Origin: Oscillibacter faecalis_A
Lineage (GTDB): Bacteria; Bacillota; Clostridia; Oscillospirales; Oscillospiraceae
NCBI RefSeq assembly: GCF_029218125.1
Contig: NZ_JARFXX010000006.1
Span: forward strand, 62,001-126,000
Length of the DNA stretch: 64,000 nt
Direction of reading: 5' to 3'
A program made the translations under genes and the position numbers. Of the stretch, positions 1-7,651 are shown piece by piece (position 1 is the stretch's first letter; each line of letters opens with the position of its first letter). The notes under the pieces are model-generated. The model saw only the letters and a list, made by a program, of their open reading frames with translations. It was not told the origin of the DNA and ran no database searches.

Positions 1-18
1 TTCTCCTTTCGGAGCCGT

Positions 19-549
19 TTAGTGGGTCTCGGGGGCGGGGTAATCAACGCCCTGCGTGTCCACCCGGACAGAGGCCATGACCACCGGCTTTTTCGGCATA
101 TCGTTCATCATGTTCCGCTGGACCCGGGAGATGTCGATGGCAACGTCCTGCCCCTCGGTGATTTTGCCGAAGGCAGCGTACTGACCGTCCAGATGGGGGG
201 CGGGGGCCACCATGACAAAGAACTGGCTGCCGGCGGAGTTGGGGGCCATGGTGCGGGCCATGGACAGCACGCCGGTCTCATGGAGCAGATCGTTCTGGTG
301 GAAGCCGTTGGCGGCGAACTCGCCGTTGATCTCATAGCCGGGGCCGCCCATGCCGTTTCCGTTGGGGCAGCCGCCCTGGATCATAAAGCCGGGGATGACC
401 CGGTGGAAGGTCAGGCCGTCATAGAAGCCCTTGTTAGCCAGAGAGATAAAGTTGTTGACGGTGTTAGGGGCCTTTTCGGGATACAGCTCGCCCCGCATCA
501 CGCGGCCATCCTCCATGGTGATCGTTACAATAGGATTGCTCATATTCAT
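19..549 (-). CDS. Cyclophilin-type peptidyl-prolyl cis-trans isomerase
   Basis: Cytoplasmic folding catalyst for X-Pro peptide bonds. The 176 residues form one cyclophilin domain: FHRVIPGFMIQGG (residues 48-60) carries the catalytic Arg50, Phe55 and Gln58, followed by GSQFFVM and LDGQYAAFGKI in the usual order. There is no signal peptide or membrane segment, so this is the short soluble bacterial form. It starts 19 bases after the smpB stop, with AAAGGA just upstream of the first ATG; a second in-frame ATG six bases on is an equally possible start. Cotranscription with smpB is likely. Family assignment is firm; the substrates are unknown. Confidence 0.95.
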   Translation of the reverse strand: MNMSNPIVTITMEDGRVMRGELYPEKAPNTVNNFISLANKGFYDGLTFHRVIPGFMIQGGCPNGNGMGGPGYEINGEFAANGFHQNDLLHETGVLSMARTMAPNSAGSQFFVMVAPAPHLDGQYAAFGKITEGQDVAIDISRVQRNMMNDMPKKPVVMASVRVDTQGVDYPAPETH

Positions 550-568
550 TCGTTCCTTTCTGAAAGTG

Positions 569-1066
569 TTATCTGCGGGCCTTCATGGCCCGGTCCATTT
601 CGCGGCCGGCGTCCCGCTTGGCGATGGCATCCCGCTTGTCATAGTTCTTTTTGCCCCGACACAAACCGACCTCCACCTTCACCTTGGCGTTTTTAAAATA
701 AACACTCAGAGGCACCAGTGTATAGCCATCCTGCTTGATGAGGGCGTGGAGCTTGCGAATCTCCCGCTTGTGCATCAAAAGCCGCCGGTCCCGGTCCGGG
801 TCCCGGTTAAAAATATTGCCCTTTTCATAGGGGGAGATGTGCATACTGTGGACAAACAGCTCACCGTCCTTTACGGTGCAGTAGGAGTCCTTCAGGTTCA
901 TAGAGCCGCCGCGAATGGACTTGACCTCCGTGCCGCACAGCTCAATGCCCGCCTCATACTTGTCCTCCACGAAGTAATCGTGGTAGGCCTTGCGGTTCTG
1001 GGCCGCAATTTTGATTCCCTTTTTCTCCGTGGGGATCACCTCGTTTCTGATATTGCAGTATACCAT
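569..1066 (-). CDS. smpB: SsrA-binding protein SmpB
   Basis: Partner of tmRNA in trans-translation; brings SsrA to stalled ribosomes. The protein has the SmpB core (GIKIAAQNRKAYHDYF near the N-terminus, GTEVKSIRGG, HISPYEKGNIFNRDP) and the basic C-terminal tail KRDAGREMDRAMKARR that enters the mRNA channel. The coordinates use the only ATG (165 residues), but that start is doubtful: a good promoter (TTGCAG, 17 bases, TATACT at 1085-1057) has its -10 on top of this ATG, so transcripts would begin near 1050. Downstream choices are GTG at 1039, or ACG at 1030, which follows a perfect GAGGTGATC by four bases and gives the normal SmpB N-terminus. The tmRNA gene is not in the window. Confidence 0.95.
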   Translation of the reverse strand: MVYCNIRNEVIPTEKKGIKIAAQNRKAYHDYFVEDKYEAGIELCGTEVKSIRGGSMNLKDSYCTVKDGELFVHSMHISPYEKGNIFNRDPDRDRRLLMHKREIRKLHALIKQDGYTLVPLSVYFKNAKVKVEVGLCRGKKNYDKRDAIAKRDAGREMDRAMKARR

Positions 1067-1085
1067 ATTTTTACGCGGACTGCAA
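1057..1085 (-). promoter_or_regulatory. Sigma-A promoter for smpB
   Basis: On the minus strand TTGCAG (1085-1080) and TATACT (1062-1057) are separated by exactly 17 bases. The predicted transcript start, near 1050, lies inside the longest smpB frame and argues for a later translation start. Motif-based prediction only. Confidence 0.55.
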
Positions 1086-1404
1086 CGGGCAAGTTTTTGA
1101 CGAAAATGGGCGGATAGAGAATGTCTGCCGGGTCAAAAGGATGGAAAGAGATATTCTTGTCCCGTTGCAGGAAAACAGGGCCCTGCGTATTGCGCTGAAG
1201 ACCCATTAAGAGTTCTACAAGACATTAGTAAAAATAATGTTATTGTCATAGTTGTAAATTATATTACTGAATAACGCGCTCATTTCTCTGTATTGCGGTA
1301 TTTTCTTCCTGTGACCTCTGTGCTATACTGATAAGGACAAAAAGGTAATACCAATTTGAGGCGCGGGACCATGAACCATGGACCGTATTTGGGGAGGCGG
1401 TATT
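1067..1404. other. smpB-purE intergenic region with large inverted repeat
   Basis: No gene is visible in this stretch. Positions 1080-1093 (CTGCAACGGGCAAG) and 1156-1170 form an inverted repeat (one extra base in the right arm). Inside it, 1095-1101 pairs with 1132-1138 and 1109-1114 with 1124-1129, so either strand could fold into a rod of about 91 nucleotides. A perfect 10-base palindrome CAGGGCCCTG follows at 1176-1185. The rest, 1200-1320, is AT-rich promoter-type DNA leading to purE. No purine-type riboswitch core was recognised. Confidence 0.5.
1321..1329 (+). promoter_or_regulatory. Candidate extended -10 promoter of the purine operon
   Basis: TGCTATACT is an extended -10 element (TGn-TATACT), about 76 bases before the purE start. 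The hexamer 17 bases upstream (TTTTCT at 1301-1306) is a poor -35, which an extended -10 could offset. No PurR box or riboswitch was recognised here, so how the operon is regulated is unclear. Confidence 0.45.
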
Positions 1405-1905
1405 GTGAGCAAGATCGGCGTTGTAATGGGAAGCACCAGCGATCTGCCGGTGGTGGAAAAGGCGATTCATATTTTAGAGGAGTATCAGGTGCCCTTTGAG
1501 GTGCGTGTGCTGTCCGCTCATCGGTGTCCGAATGAAGCAAGAGAATTTGCAGCTTCGGCGCGGGAGAGCGGATTTTCTGTTTTGATTGCCGCCGCCGGAA
1601 TGGCGGCGCATCTGGCCGGGGCGCTGGCGGCGAATACAACCCTGCCGGTCATTGGCATTCCGTGCAGCGGCGCCAATTTTGACGGGATGGACGCATTACT
1701 CTCCACGGTGCAGATGCCGGGCGGCATCCCGGTAGCGACGGTTGCGGTGAACGGCGCGAAGAATGCCGCCCTGCTGGCAATCGAGATTCTGGCCGTGACC
1801 GATGAGACACTGGCCGCCAAGCTGGCGGAGAGCCGCAGGCGGGAGACCGAGGCTGTTTTGCAGGCGGATGCAGATATGCGCCGGCGTTTTCACGCGGACG
1901 CTTGA
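1405..1905 (+). CDS. purE: 5-(carboxyamino)imidazole ribonucleotide mutase / AIR carboxylase PurE
   Basis: Makes CAIR in the sixth step of IMP synthesis. The 166-residue protein has the PurE nucleotide-binding start GVVMGSTSD, the SAHRCP motif with the catalytic His, and VQMPGGIPVATVAV followed by GAKNAALLA. The GTG at 1405 is chosen because GGAGG sits seven bases upstream; the ATG at 1378 has no ribosome site. SAHR and PGGIPVATV resemble class I PurE, which needs PurK-made N5-CAIR, yet no purK is present in the window; direct use of CO2 (class II) cannot be excluded. First gene of the purine operon, 39 bases before purC. Confidence 0.95.
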   Translation: MSKIGVVMGSTSDLPVVEKAIHILEEYQVPFEVRVLSAHRCPNEAREFAASARESGFSVLIAAAGMAAHLAGALAANTTLPVIGIPCSGANFDGMDALLSTVQMPGGIPVATVAVNGAKNAALLAIEILAVTDETLAAKLAESRRRETEAVLQADADMRRRFHADA

Positions 1906-1944
1906 TTTTTGACACAAATTTATTTATGATAGGAGAAACGGAAC

Positions 1945-2664
1945 ATGGAAAAGAAAGAGCAGCTGTACGAGGGCAAGGCAAAAAAGGTTTATGCCACCGA
2001 GGACCCCAATCTGGTGATCGTATCCTATAAGGATGACGCCACCGCGCTGGACGGACTGAAAAAGGGAACGATCGTGGGCAAGGGCATTATCAACAACCGG
2101 ATGACGAACCGTCTGATGGCAAAAATGGAGAAGGCCGGAATCCCCACGCATTTTGTCAAGGAGCTTTCCGAGCGGGATACTTTGGTGAAAAAGGTCTCCA
2201 TCGTGCCGCTGGAGGTCATTGTCCGCAATATTTCCGCCGGTCACTTTGCCTCCCGCTATGGCGTGGAGGAGGGCATTGTGTTCGACCAGCCCACGATTGA
2301 GTTTTCTTATAAGAATGATGACCTGCATGACCCCCTCCTGAACGCCTATCATGCTGTGGCGCTGAAGCTGGCCACATGGGAGGAGATCGAGCTTATCAAA
2401 AAGTACGCCTTTGCCGTGAATGACGCGCTGAAGTCCTTCTGGGCTGAGTGCGGCGTGACGCTGGTGGACTTCAAGCTGGAATTCGGCAAAACTGTCGAGG
2501 GTCAGATCGTCCTGGCAGACGAGATCAGCCCTGATACCTGCCGCCTGTGGGACTCAAAGACCCACGAGAAGCTGGACAAGGACCGCTTCCGCCGGGATAT
2601 GGGCGGCGTCGAGGACGCCTATGCCGAGATCATGAAGCGGCTGCTGAGCCATGACGCGGACTGA
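1945..2664 (+). CDS. purC: SAICAR synthetase PurC
   Basis: Joins aspartate to CAIR with ATP to make SAICAR. The 239 residues match the compact bacterial PurC: LYEGKAKKVYAT at the N-terminus, YKDDATALDG, the VRNISAGHFASRYG motif, DFKLEFG, and LADEISPDTCRLWD. Start is the ATG after GATAGGAGAAACGG. The 3' end overlaps purF by 14 bases, implying translational coupling. The enzyme acting next, adenylosuccinate lyase PurB, is not encoded in the window. Confidence 0.97.
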   Translation: MEKKEQLYEGKAKKVYATEDPNLVIVSYKDDATALDGLKKGTIVGKGIINNRMTNRLMAKMEKAGIPTHFVKELSERDTLVKKVSIVPLEVIVRNISAGHFASRYGVEEGIVFDQPTIEFSYKNDDLHDPLLNAYHAVALKLATWEEIELIKKYAFAVNDALKSFWAECGVTLVDFKLEFGKTVEGQIVLADEISPDTCRLWDSKTHEKLDKDRFRRDMGGVEDAYAEIMKRLLSHDAD

Positions 2665-4120
2665 GGGCGGGCGCGGGGAGCGCCATATCCATGAAGAATG
2701 CGGCGTGTTCGGCATTCGAACGCCGCAGACCGCCGATGTGGCGTCCTATGCCTATTACGCGCTGTACGCCCTGCAGCACCGGGGACAGGAGAGCGCCGGA
2801 ATTGTTGTCAATGACGATGGCGTGTTTACCTCCTACCGGGATGTGGGATTGGTGAACGAGGTGTTTCCCCGGCAGCGCTTGACGGAGCTGGGGACCGGCA
2901 CCATCGCCGTGGGCCATGTGCGCTACGGCACCACCGGCAGCGACAACAAGCGGAACGTCCAGCCAATTTTGGTGAACCATTTCAAGGGCCGCATGGCGCT
3001 GGCCCATAACGGAAATCTTACCAATTCCCAAGAGCTGCGGCGGGAGCTGGAGAGCCGCGGCTCTATTTTCCAGACAACAACGGACAGCGAGGTCATCGCC
3101 TACCTGATTGTGCAGGAGCGGCTCAAATGCGGCTCTATCGAGGCGGCGGTCTCCGCCGCCATGAACCGCATCGAGGGCGCGTATTCTCTGGTGCTGTCCT
3201 CGCCGACAAAGCTCATCGCTGTGCGGGACCCCCATGGCTTCCGCCCACTGTGCATGGGGCGGCTGAAGGACGGGGCCGTGGTCTTTGCCTCGGAGACCTG
3301 CGCACTGGACGCCATTGGCGCCGCGTTTGAGCGGGACATCCGCCCCGGCGAGATCGTGGTGGCGGATCAGGACGGTATCCGCTCTGACACCACGCACTGT
3401 GGAAAGGCGGAAAAGCGGCTGTGCGTGTTTGAATTTATCTATTTTGCACGGCCCGATTCCGTTATTGACGGGTCCAGTGTTCACATTGCCCGGCAGCGGG
3501 CGGGTGCGTTTTTGGCGCTGGAGCACCCTGTTCAGGCGGATATCGTCATCGGCGTCCCGGATTCGGGGTTGGATGCCGCCATGGGCTATGCCCGGCAGTC
3601 CGGGATTCCATACGGCATGGGCTTTATCAAGAATAAGTACATTGGCCGCACCTTCATTTCCCCCACGCAGACCATGCGGGAAAATGAGGTGAATATCAAG
3701 CTGAACCCCATCCGCTCCGTGGTGGAGGGCAAGCGGGTGGTGCTGATCGACGATTCCATCGTCCGTGGTACGACTTGCCGCCGGACCATCGACCTTCTGC
3801 GGCGGGCCGGCGCCAAGGAGATTCATATGCGGGTCAGCGCGCCGCCCTTTGTGTCCGAATGCTATTACGGCACGGACATCGACGATAAAAACAAGCTCAT
3901 CGCCAATCATCATTCCGTGGAGGAGATCGCAAAGATCATCGGCGTGGATTCGCTGGGCTATCTCAGCATCGAGGACGTGGTGAAGCTGGCGGATAATACA
4001 AAAGGCGGCTTCTGCACGGCCTGCTTCGGCGGCGGCTATCCCACAGCCATTCCTCAGGAGGGCGGCAAGGACCGCTTTGAGTGCAGAATTAGTGAAAAGG
4101 AGGGAGAGGACCATGCGTAG
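2651..4120 (+). CDS. purF: Amidophosphoribosyltransferase PurF
   Basis: Commits PRPP to purine synthesis by transferring ammonia from glutamine. The N-terminal Ntn glutaminase begins at Cys17 in EECGVFGI, so a 16-residue propeptide must be removed, as in the Bacillus enzyme. The C-terminal phosphoribosyltransferase domain has the PRPP loop VVLIDDSIVRGTT. Cysteines in RLCVFEF, VSECYYG and FCTACFGGG are placed as in the oxygen-sensitive [4Fe-4S] class of PurF, fitting an anaerobe. The gene overlaps purC by 14 bases and purM by 8. Length (489 residues) is normal. Allosteric purine feedback is expected from the family. Confidence 0.97.
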   Translation: MTRTEGGRGERHIHEECGVFGIRTPQTADVASYAYYALYALQHRGQESAGIVVNDDGVFTSYRDVGLVNEVFPRQRLTELGTGTIAVGHVRYGTTGSDNKRNVQPILVNHFKGRMALAHNGNLTNSQELRRELESRGSIFQTTTDSEVIAYLIVQERLKCGSIEAAVSAAMNRIEGAYSLVLSSPTKLIAVRDPHGFRPLCMGRLKDGAVVFASETCALDAIGAAFERDIRPGEIVVADQDGIRSDTTHCGKAEKRLCVFEFIYFARPDSVIDGSSVHIARQRAGAFLALEHPVQADIVIGVPDSGLDAAMGYARQSGIPYGMGFIKNKYIGRTFISPTQTMRENEVNIKLNPIRSVVEGKRVVLIDDSIVRGTTCRRTIDLLRRAGAKEIHMRVSAPPFVSECYYGTDIDDKNKLIANHHSVEEIAKIIGVDSLGYLSIEDVVKLADNTKGGFCTACFGGGYPTAIPQEGGKDRFECRISEKEGEDHA

Positions 4121-5147
4121 CTTTTCTGAGAGCTACCGGGCAGCCGGTGTGGATATTGAAGCGGGCTACAAAGGGGTCAAGCTGATGCAGCACCATGTGG
4201 CGCGCACGGTGATTCCCGGCGTGGTCTCGGATCTTGGCGGCTTCGGCGGCCTGTTTGCGCCGAATCTTTCCGGCATGAAGGAGCCGGTGCTGGTTTCCGG
4301 TACGGACGGTGTCGGCACGAAGCAGCGCATCGCGCAGCTCATGGACCGCCACGATACCGTGGGGATCGACTGCGTGGCCATGTGCGTCAATGACATCATC
4401 TGCTGCGGCGCGCGGCCGCTGTTTTTCCTTGATTATATTGCCATCGGAAAAAACGAGCCGGAAAAGGTGGCATCGCTGGTCTCCGGCGTGGCGGAGGGCT
4501 GCGTCCGGGCAGGCTGCGCCCTGATCGGCGGCGAAACGGCGGAGCATCCCGGCACGATGGCGCCGGAGGACTATGATCTTGCCGGTTTCTCTGTCGGCAT
4601 CGTGGACAGAGAGCGGGTCATTGACCACAGCCGTATGGAGGCAGGGGATGTTCTGCTGGCGTTGCCCTCCAGCGGCCTGCACTCCAACGGCTATTCACTG
4701 GTCCGCAGGGTATTCGATGTGGAGCATACCGACCTTGGCCGGACGGTCCCGGAGCTGGGCCAGACGCTGGGGGACGCCCTGCTGACGCCGACGGAAATTT
4801 ACGTCAAGCCGGTGCTTGCGGCGCTGGACGCTGCCGATATCCGGGGTATCAGCCATATCACCGGCGGCGGTTTCTTTGAAAATATCCCCCGTTCCGTCCC
4901 GGACGGACTGTGCGCGAAAATCGAAAAAGCCGCTGTGCGGACGCCTGCCATTTTCCGCTTGCTGCAAGCGGAGGGAAACATCAGTGAGCACGATCTATTC
5001 AATACGTTCAATATGGGCGTCGGCATGACGATAGTTGTCAGCCGCGGCACGGCGGACCGGGCGCTGGAGACGCTGCGGGACAGCGGTACGGCGGCCTATG
5101 TGCTGGGTGAGATCGTCCGGGGCGACGAAAAGGTGGCGCTATGCTGA
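4113..5147 (+). CDS. purM: AIR synthetase PurM
   Basis: ATP-dependent ring closure of FGAM to AIR. The 344-residue protein has the PurM/PurL-fold landmarks: LVSGTDGVGTKQRIA, VGIDCVAMCVNDIICCGA, the LIGGETAEHPG loop, SSGLHSNGYSLVR and HITGGGFFENIPR. ATG 4113 follows AAGGAGGG at 4097-4104 and shares eight bases with the end of purF; an in-frame start at 4077 would lie further inside purF and lacks a site. It overlaps purN by seven bases, so purF, purM and purN are coupled. Confidence 0.97.
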   Translation: MRSFSESYRAAGVDIEAGYKGVKLMQHHVARTVIPGVVSDLGGFGGLFAPNLSGMKEPVLVSGTDGVGTKQRIAQLMDRHDTVGIDCVAMCVNDIICCGARPLFFLDYIAIGKNEPEKVASLVSGVAEGCVRAGCALIGGETAEHPGTMAPEDYDLAGFSVGIVDRERVIDHSRMEAGDVLLALPSSGLHSNGYSLVRRVFDVEHTDLGRTVPELGQTLGDALLTPTEIYVKPVLAALDAADIRGISHITGGGFFENIPRSVPDGLCAKIEKAAVRTPAIFRLLQAEGNISEHDLFNTFNMGVGMTIVVSRGTADRALETLRDSGTAAYVLGEIVRGDEKVALC

Positions 5148-5758
5148 ACCGGGCACGAATCGCGGTGCTGGTCTCCGGCGGCGGCACAAATCTGCAGGCG
5201 CTGCTGGACGCACAGCGGGCCGGGGCGCTGCCTCACGGTGAGATCTGCGTGGTCATCTCCTCCCGGGCGGAGGCATACGCCCTCCGGCGTGGAGAGGCGG
5301 CGGGTGTGCCCGGCTATGTGGTCTCCCGCCGGGAGTGCGGTTCTCAGCAGACCTTTGAGGACGGTATTTCCGCGCTGCTAACGCAGTATGACATTGACCT
5401 TATTATCCTGGCGGGCTTTATGAGCATTCTCAGCGCGGCGTTTACCGCCCAGTGGCCGCGCCGGATTCTGAACGTCCATCCGTCCCTCATCCCCTCCTTC
5501 TGCGGAAAGGGAATGTACGGCCTGCGGGTTCACGAGGCGGCGCTGGCAAGAGGCGTGAAGGTCACGGGAGCCACGGTACACTTTGTCAATGAAATTCCGG
5601 ACGGCGGCGAAATTTTGCTGCAAAAAGCGGTGGAAATTCGCCCGGACGATACGCCGCAGACCCTCCAGCGCCGGGTCATGGAGCAGGCGGAATGGCAGCT
5701 TTTGCCCCAAGCCGCCGAAATGGTCGCGGCACAGATCATCAAGGAAAGGGAGAAGTGA
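5141..5758 (+). CDS. purN: GAR transformylase PurN (10-formyl-THF dependent)
   Basis: Formylates GAR to FGAR using 10-formyltetrahydrofolate. The protein opens with the phosphoribosyl-binding IAVLVSGGGTNLQALL. NVHPSLIPSFCGKGMYG carries the catalytic Asn-His, and GATVHFVNEIPDGGEIL supplies the Asp-containing motif. Length 205 residues is normal. It overlaps purM by seven bases, and the next gene starts two bases after its stop. No PurT (formate-dependent alternative) is present; the formyl donor can come from fhs at the end of the operon. Confidence 0.97.
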   Translation: MLNRARIAVLVSGGGTNLQALLDAQRAGALPHGEICVVISSRAEAYALRRGEAAGVPGYVVSRRECGSQQTFEDGISALLTQYDIDLIILAGFMSILSAAFTAQWPRRILNVHPSLIPSFCGKGMYGLRVHEAALARGVKVTGATVHFVNEIPDGGEILLQKAVEIRPDDTPQTLQRRVMEQAEWQLLPQAAEMVAAQIIKEREK

Positions 5759-5759
5759 T

Positions 5760-6389
5760 ATGGACCTGCTGGCATTTTTGAAGGAGACCTCCTATCCCGG
5801 GCGCGGCATTGTGATAGGGAGCGACCGGGCGTACTATTTCATCATGGGCCGCAGCGAGAACAGCCGCAACCGCGTATTCGTCCCCACGGAGGATGGAATC
5901 CGCACTGAGGCCCATGACCCCGCCAAGCTGACTGACCCCAGCCTCATCATCTACCACCCAGTCCGCACCATGGGCGATGCGCTGGTTATCACCAACGGCG
6001 ACCAGACGGACACCATCTGCCGCTGCGGCGATTTCCGAAGGGGTCTGATGACCCGGAGCTATGAGCCGGACGAGCCGAACTGGACGCCCCGTATCTCTGC
6101 TATCCGCTATGGGGACGGGGCTATGGAACTGTCCATTCTCAAGCGTTGTCAGGGCCGCTGCCTGCGGGAATTTTTCTGCTATGAAGGCTGTGACGCCGGT
6201 AGGGGCTTCTTCATCAGCACCTATCAGGGGGACGGAAGCCCGCTGCCTACCTTTGCCGGGGAGCCGAAGGAGGTGGAGCTGCCGGAGCCGGAGGCGCTCT
6301 GGGCGGCGCTGAATATGGAAAACAAGGTTTCCCTGTACGCCAACGTGGGCGGAGAGGTGAGACTGTTCAATAAAAATCTGGGGGACTAA
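5760..6389 (+). CDS. IMP cyclohydrolase, PurO-type family
   Basis: Predicted to close FAICAR to IMP, the last step. The 209 residues resemble the IMP_cyclohyd (PurO-like) family known from archaea and some Clostridia: GRGIVIG near the N-terminus, MGRSENSRNRVF, LIIYHPVRTMGDALVITNGDQTD and TPRISAI. It is unrelated to the MGS-like cyclohydrolase domain of ordinary bifunctional PurH. The context is decisive: it lies between purN and a PurH that lacks that domain. The ATG at 5760 is two bases past the purN stop, after AAGGAAAGGGAGAAG; the frame is open further upstream, inside purN, but without a start site. Activity is inferred from family and context. Confidence 0.88.
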   Translation: MDLLAFLKETSYPGRGIVIGSDRAYYFIMGRSENSRNRVFVPTEDGIRTEAHDPAKLTDPSLIIYHPVRTMGDALVITNGDQTDTICRCGDFRRGLMTRSYEPDEPNWTPRISAIRYGDGAMELSILKRCQGRCLREFFCYEGCDAGRGFFISTYQGDGSPLPTFAGEPKEVELPEPEALWAALNMENKVSLYANVGGEVRLFNKNLGD

Positions 6390-6392
6390 AGC

Positions 6393-7571
6393 ATGAAGGA
6401 ACTGGAACTCAAATACGGCTGCAATCCTAATCAAAAGCCGGCGCGCATTTTCATGAAGCAGGGGGATGAGCTTCCCATTCATGTCCTGAACGGACGTCCC
6501 GGCTACATCAATCTGCTGGATGCCTTTAACTCATGGCAGCTGGTCAAGGAGTTGAAGGAGGCCACCGGCCTGCCCTCTGCCGCCAGCTTCAAGCACGTTT
6601 CCCCTGCCGGGGCGGCGGTGGGCCTGCCGCTGAATGAGTTGGAGCGGCGCATTTACTTTGCAGAGGAAAGCGAAGCGCTTTCCCCCATTGCCTGCGCGTA
6701 CATCCGGGCCAGAGGCGCCGACCGTCTGTGCTCCTACGGCGACTGGGCAGCGCTGTCCGAGGTGTGCGATGCCGATACCGCCCGCTACCTGAAGGCCGAG
6801 GTGTCCGACGGAATTATCGCCCCGGGCTATACGGCGGAGGCGCTGGATATCTTGAAAAGCAAGAAAAAGGGAAACTATAACGTCATTGAGATTGACCCGG
6901 CCTATATTCCCGCTGCCGTGGAGCAAAAGGACGTTTTCGGCGTGACCTTTGAGCAGGGCCGCAACAATTTCAAAATTGACGAGAGCCTGCTGACCAACAT
7001 CGTCACGAAAAATAAGACGCTGCCGGAGCAGGCCAAGCGCGATATGCTGGTGGCGCTCATTACCCTGAAATACACCCAGTCCAACTCCGTCTGCTACGTG
7101 AAGGACGGGCAGACCATCGGCGTCGGCGCCGGTCAGCAGAGCCGCATCCACTGCACCCGTCTTGCGGGGCAGAAGGCGGATAACTGGTATCTGCGGCAGC
7201 ACCCGAAGGTGCTGGCGCTGCAATTTGTTGATGGCATCCGCCGCCCGGACCGGGACAACGCCATTGACATCTATACCTCTGACGAATACGAGGACATTCT
7301 GGCGGACGGTGTGTGGCAGAATACCTTCAAGGTTTGCCCGGAGCCGCTGACCGCGGAGGAAAAGAAGGCATGGATCGCCACGCAGACCGGCGTTACGGTG
7401 GGCTCCGATGCGTTTTTCCCCTTTGGGGACAATGTGGAGCGGGCCAGAAAGTCCGGCGCAGCATATATCGCGGAGCCGGGCGGCTCCATTCGCGATGACC
7501 ATGTGATCGCCGCAGCGGACCGTTACGGCATGGTCATGGCGTTTACCGGAATGCGGCTGTTCCATCATTAA
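6393..7571 (+). CDS. purH: AICAR transformylase, stand-alone (PurH C-terminal domain only)
   Basis: Formylates AICAR to FAICAR with 10-formyl-THF. At 392 residues it is far shorter than bifunctional PurH (about 510) and has no N-terminal MGS-like cyclohydrolase domain. The catalytic Lys-His pair is seen in ASFKHVSPAGAAVG, and the domain closes with SDAFFPFGDNVERA, GGSIRDD and MAFTGMRLFHH. It starts three bases after the PurO-type gene, so the two halves of the usual PurH activity come from adjacent, non-homologous genes. A hairpin lies in the gap before purD. Confidence 0.95.
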   Translation: MKELELKYGCNPNQKPARIFMKQGDELPIHVLNGRPGYINLLDAFNSWQLVKELKEATGLPSAASFKHVSPAGAAVGLPLNELERRIYFAEESEALSPIACAYIRARGADRLCSYGDWAALSEVCDADTARYLKAEVSDGIIAPGYTAEALDILKSKKKGNYNVIEIDPAYIPAAVEQKDVFGVTFEQGRNNFKIDESLLTNIVTKNKTLPEQAKRDMLVALITLKYTQSNSVCYVKDGQTIGVGAGQQSRIHCTRLAGQKADNWYLRQHPKVLALQFVDGIRRPDRDNAIDIYTSDEYEDILADGVWQNTFKVCPEPLTAEEKKAWIATQTGVTVGSDAFFPFGDNVERARKSGAAYIAEPGGSIRDDHVIAAADRYGMVMAFTGMRLFHH

Positions 7572-7580
7572 CGGTGCGTT

Positions 7581-7610
7581 CAAGAGGCGGAGAGGCTTCT
7601 CCGCCTCTTG
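7581..7610 (+). terminator. Strong intercistronic hairpin between purH and purD
   Basis: Thirteen base pairs (7581-7593 with 7598-7610, core GAGGCGGAGA/TCTCCGCCTC) close a four-base loop. No T-run follows, so it is more likely an mRNA-stability or partial attenuation element than a full terminator; purD continues in the same direction with its own ribosome site. Confidence 0.55.
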
Positions 7611-7651
7611 CTGCTCTCATTCATCTATCACTTCATTTGAGGAGAATTGCT

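Noticed and set aside
1200..1400. Purine, PRPP or ZTP riboswitch before purE
   Set aside because: None of the conserved core sequences of these classes was found.
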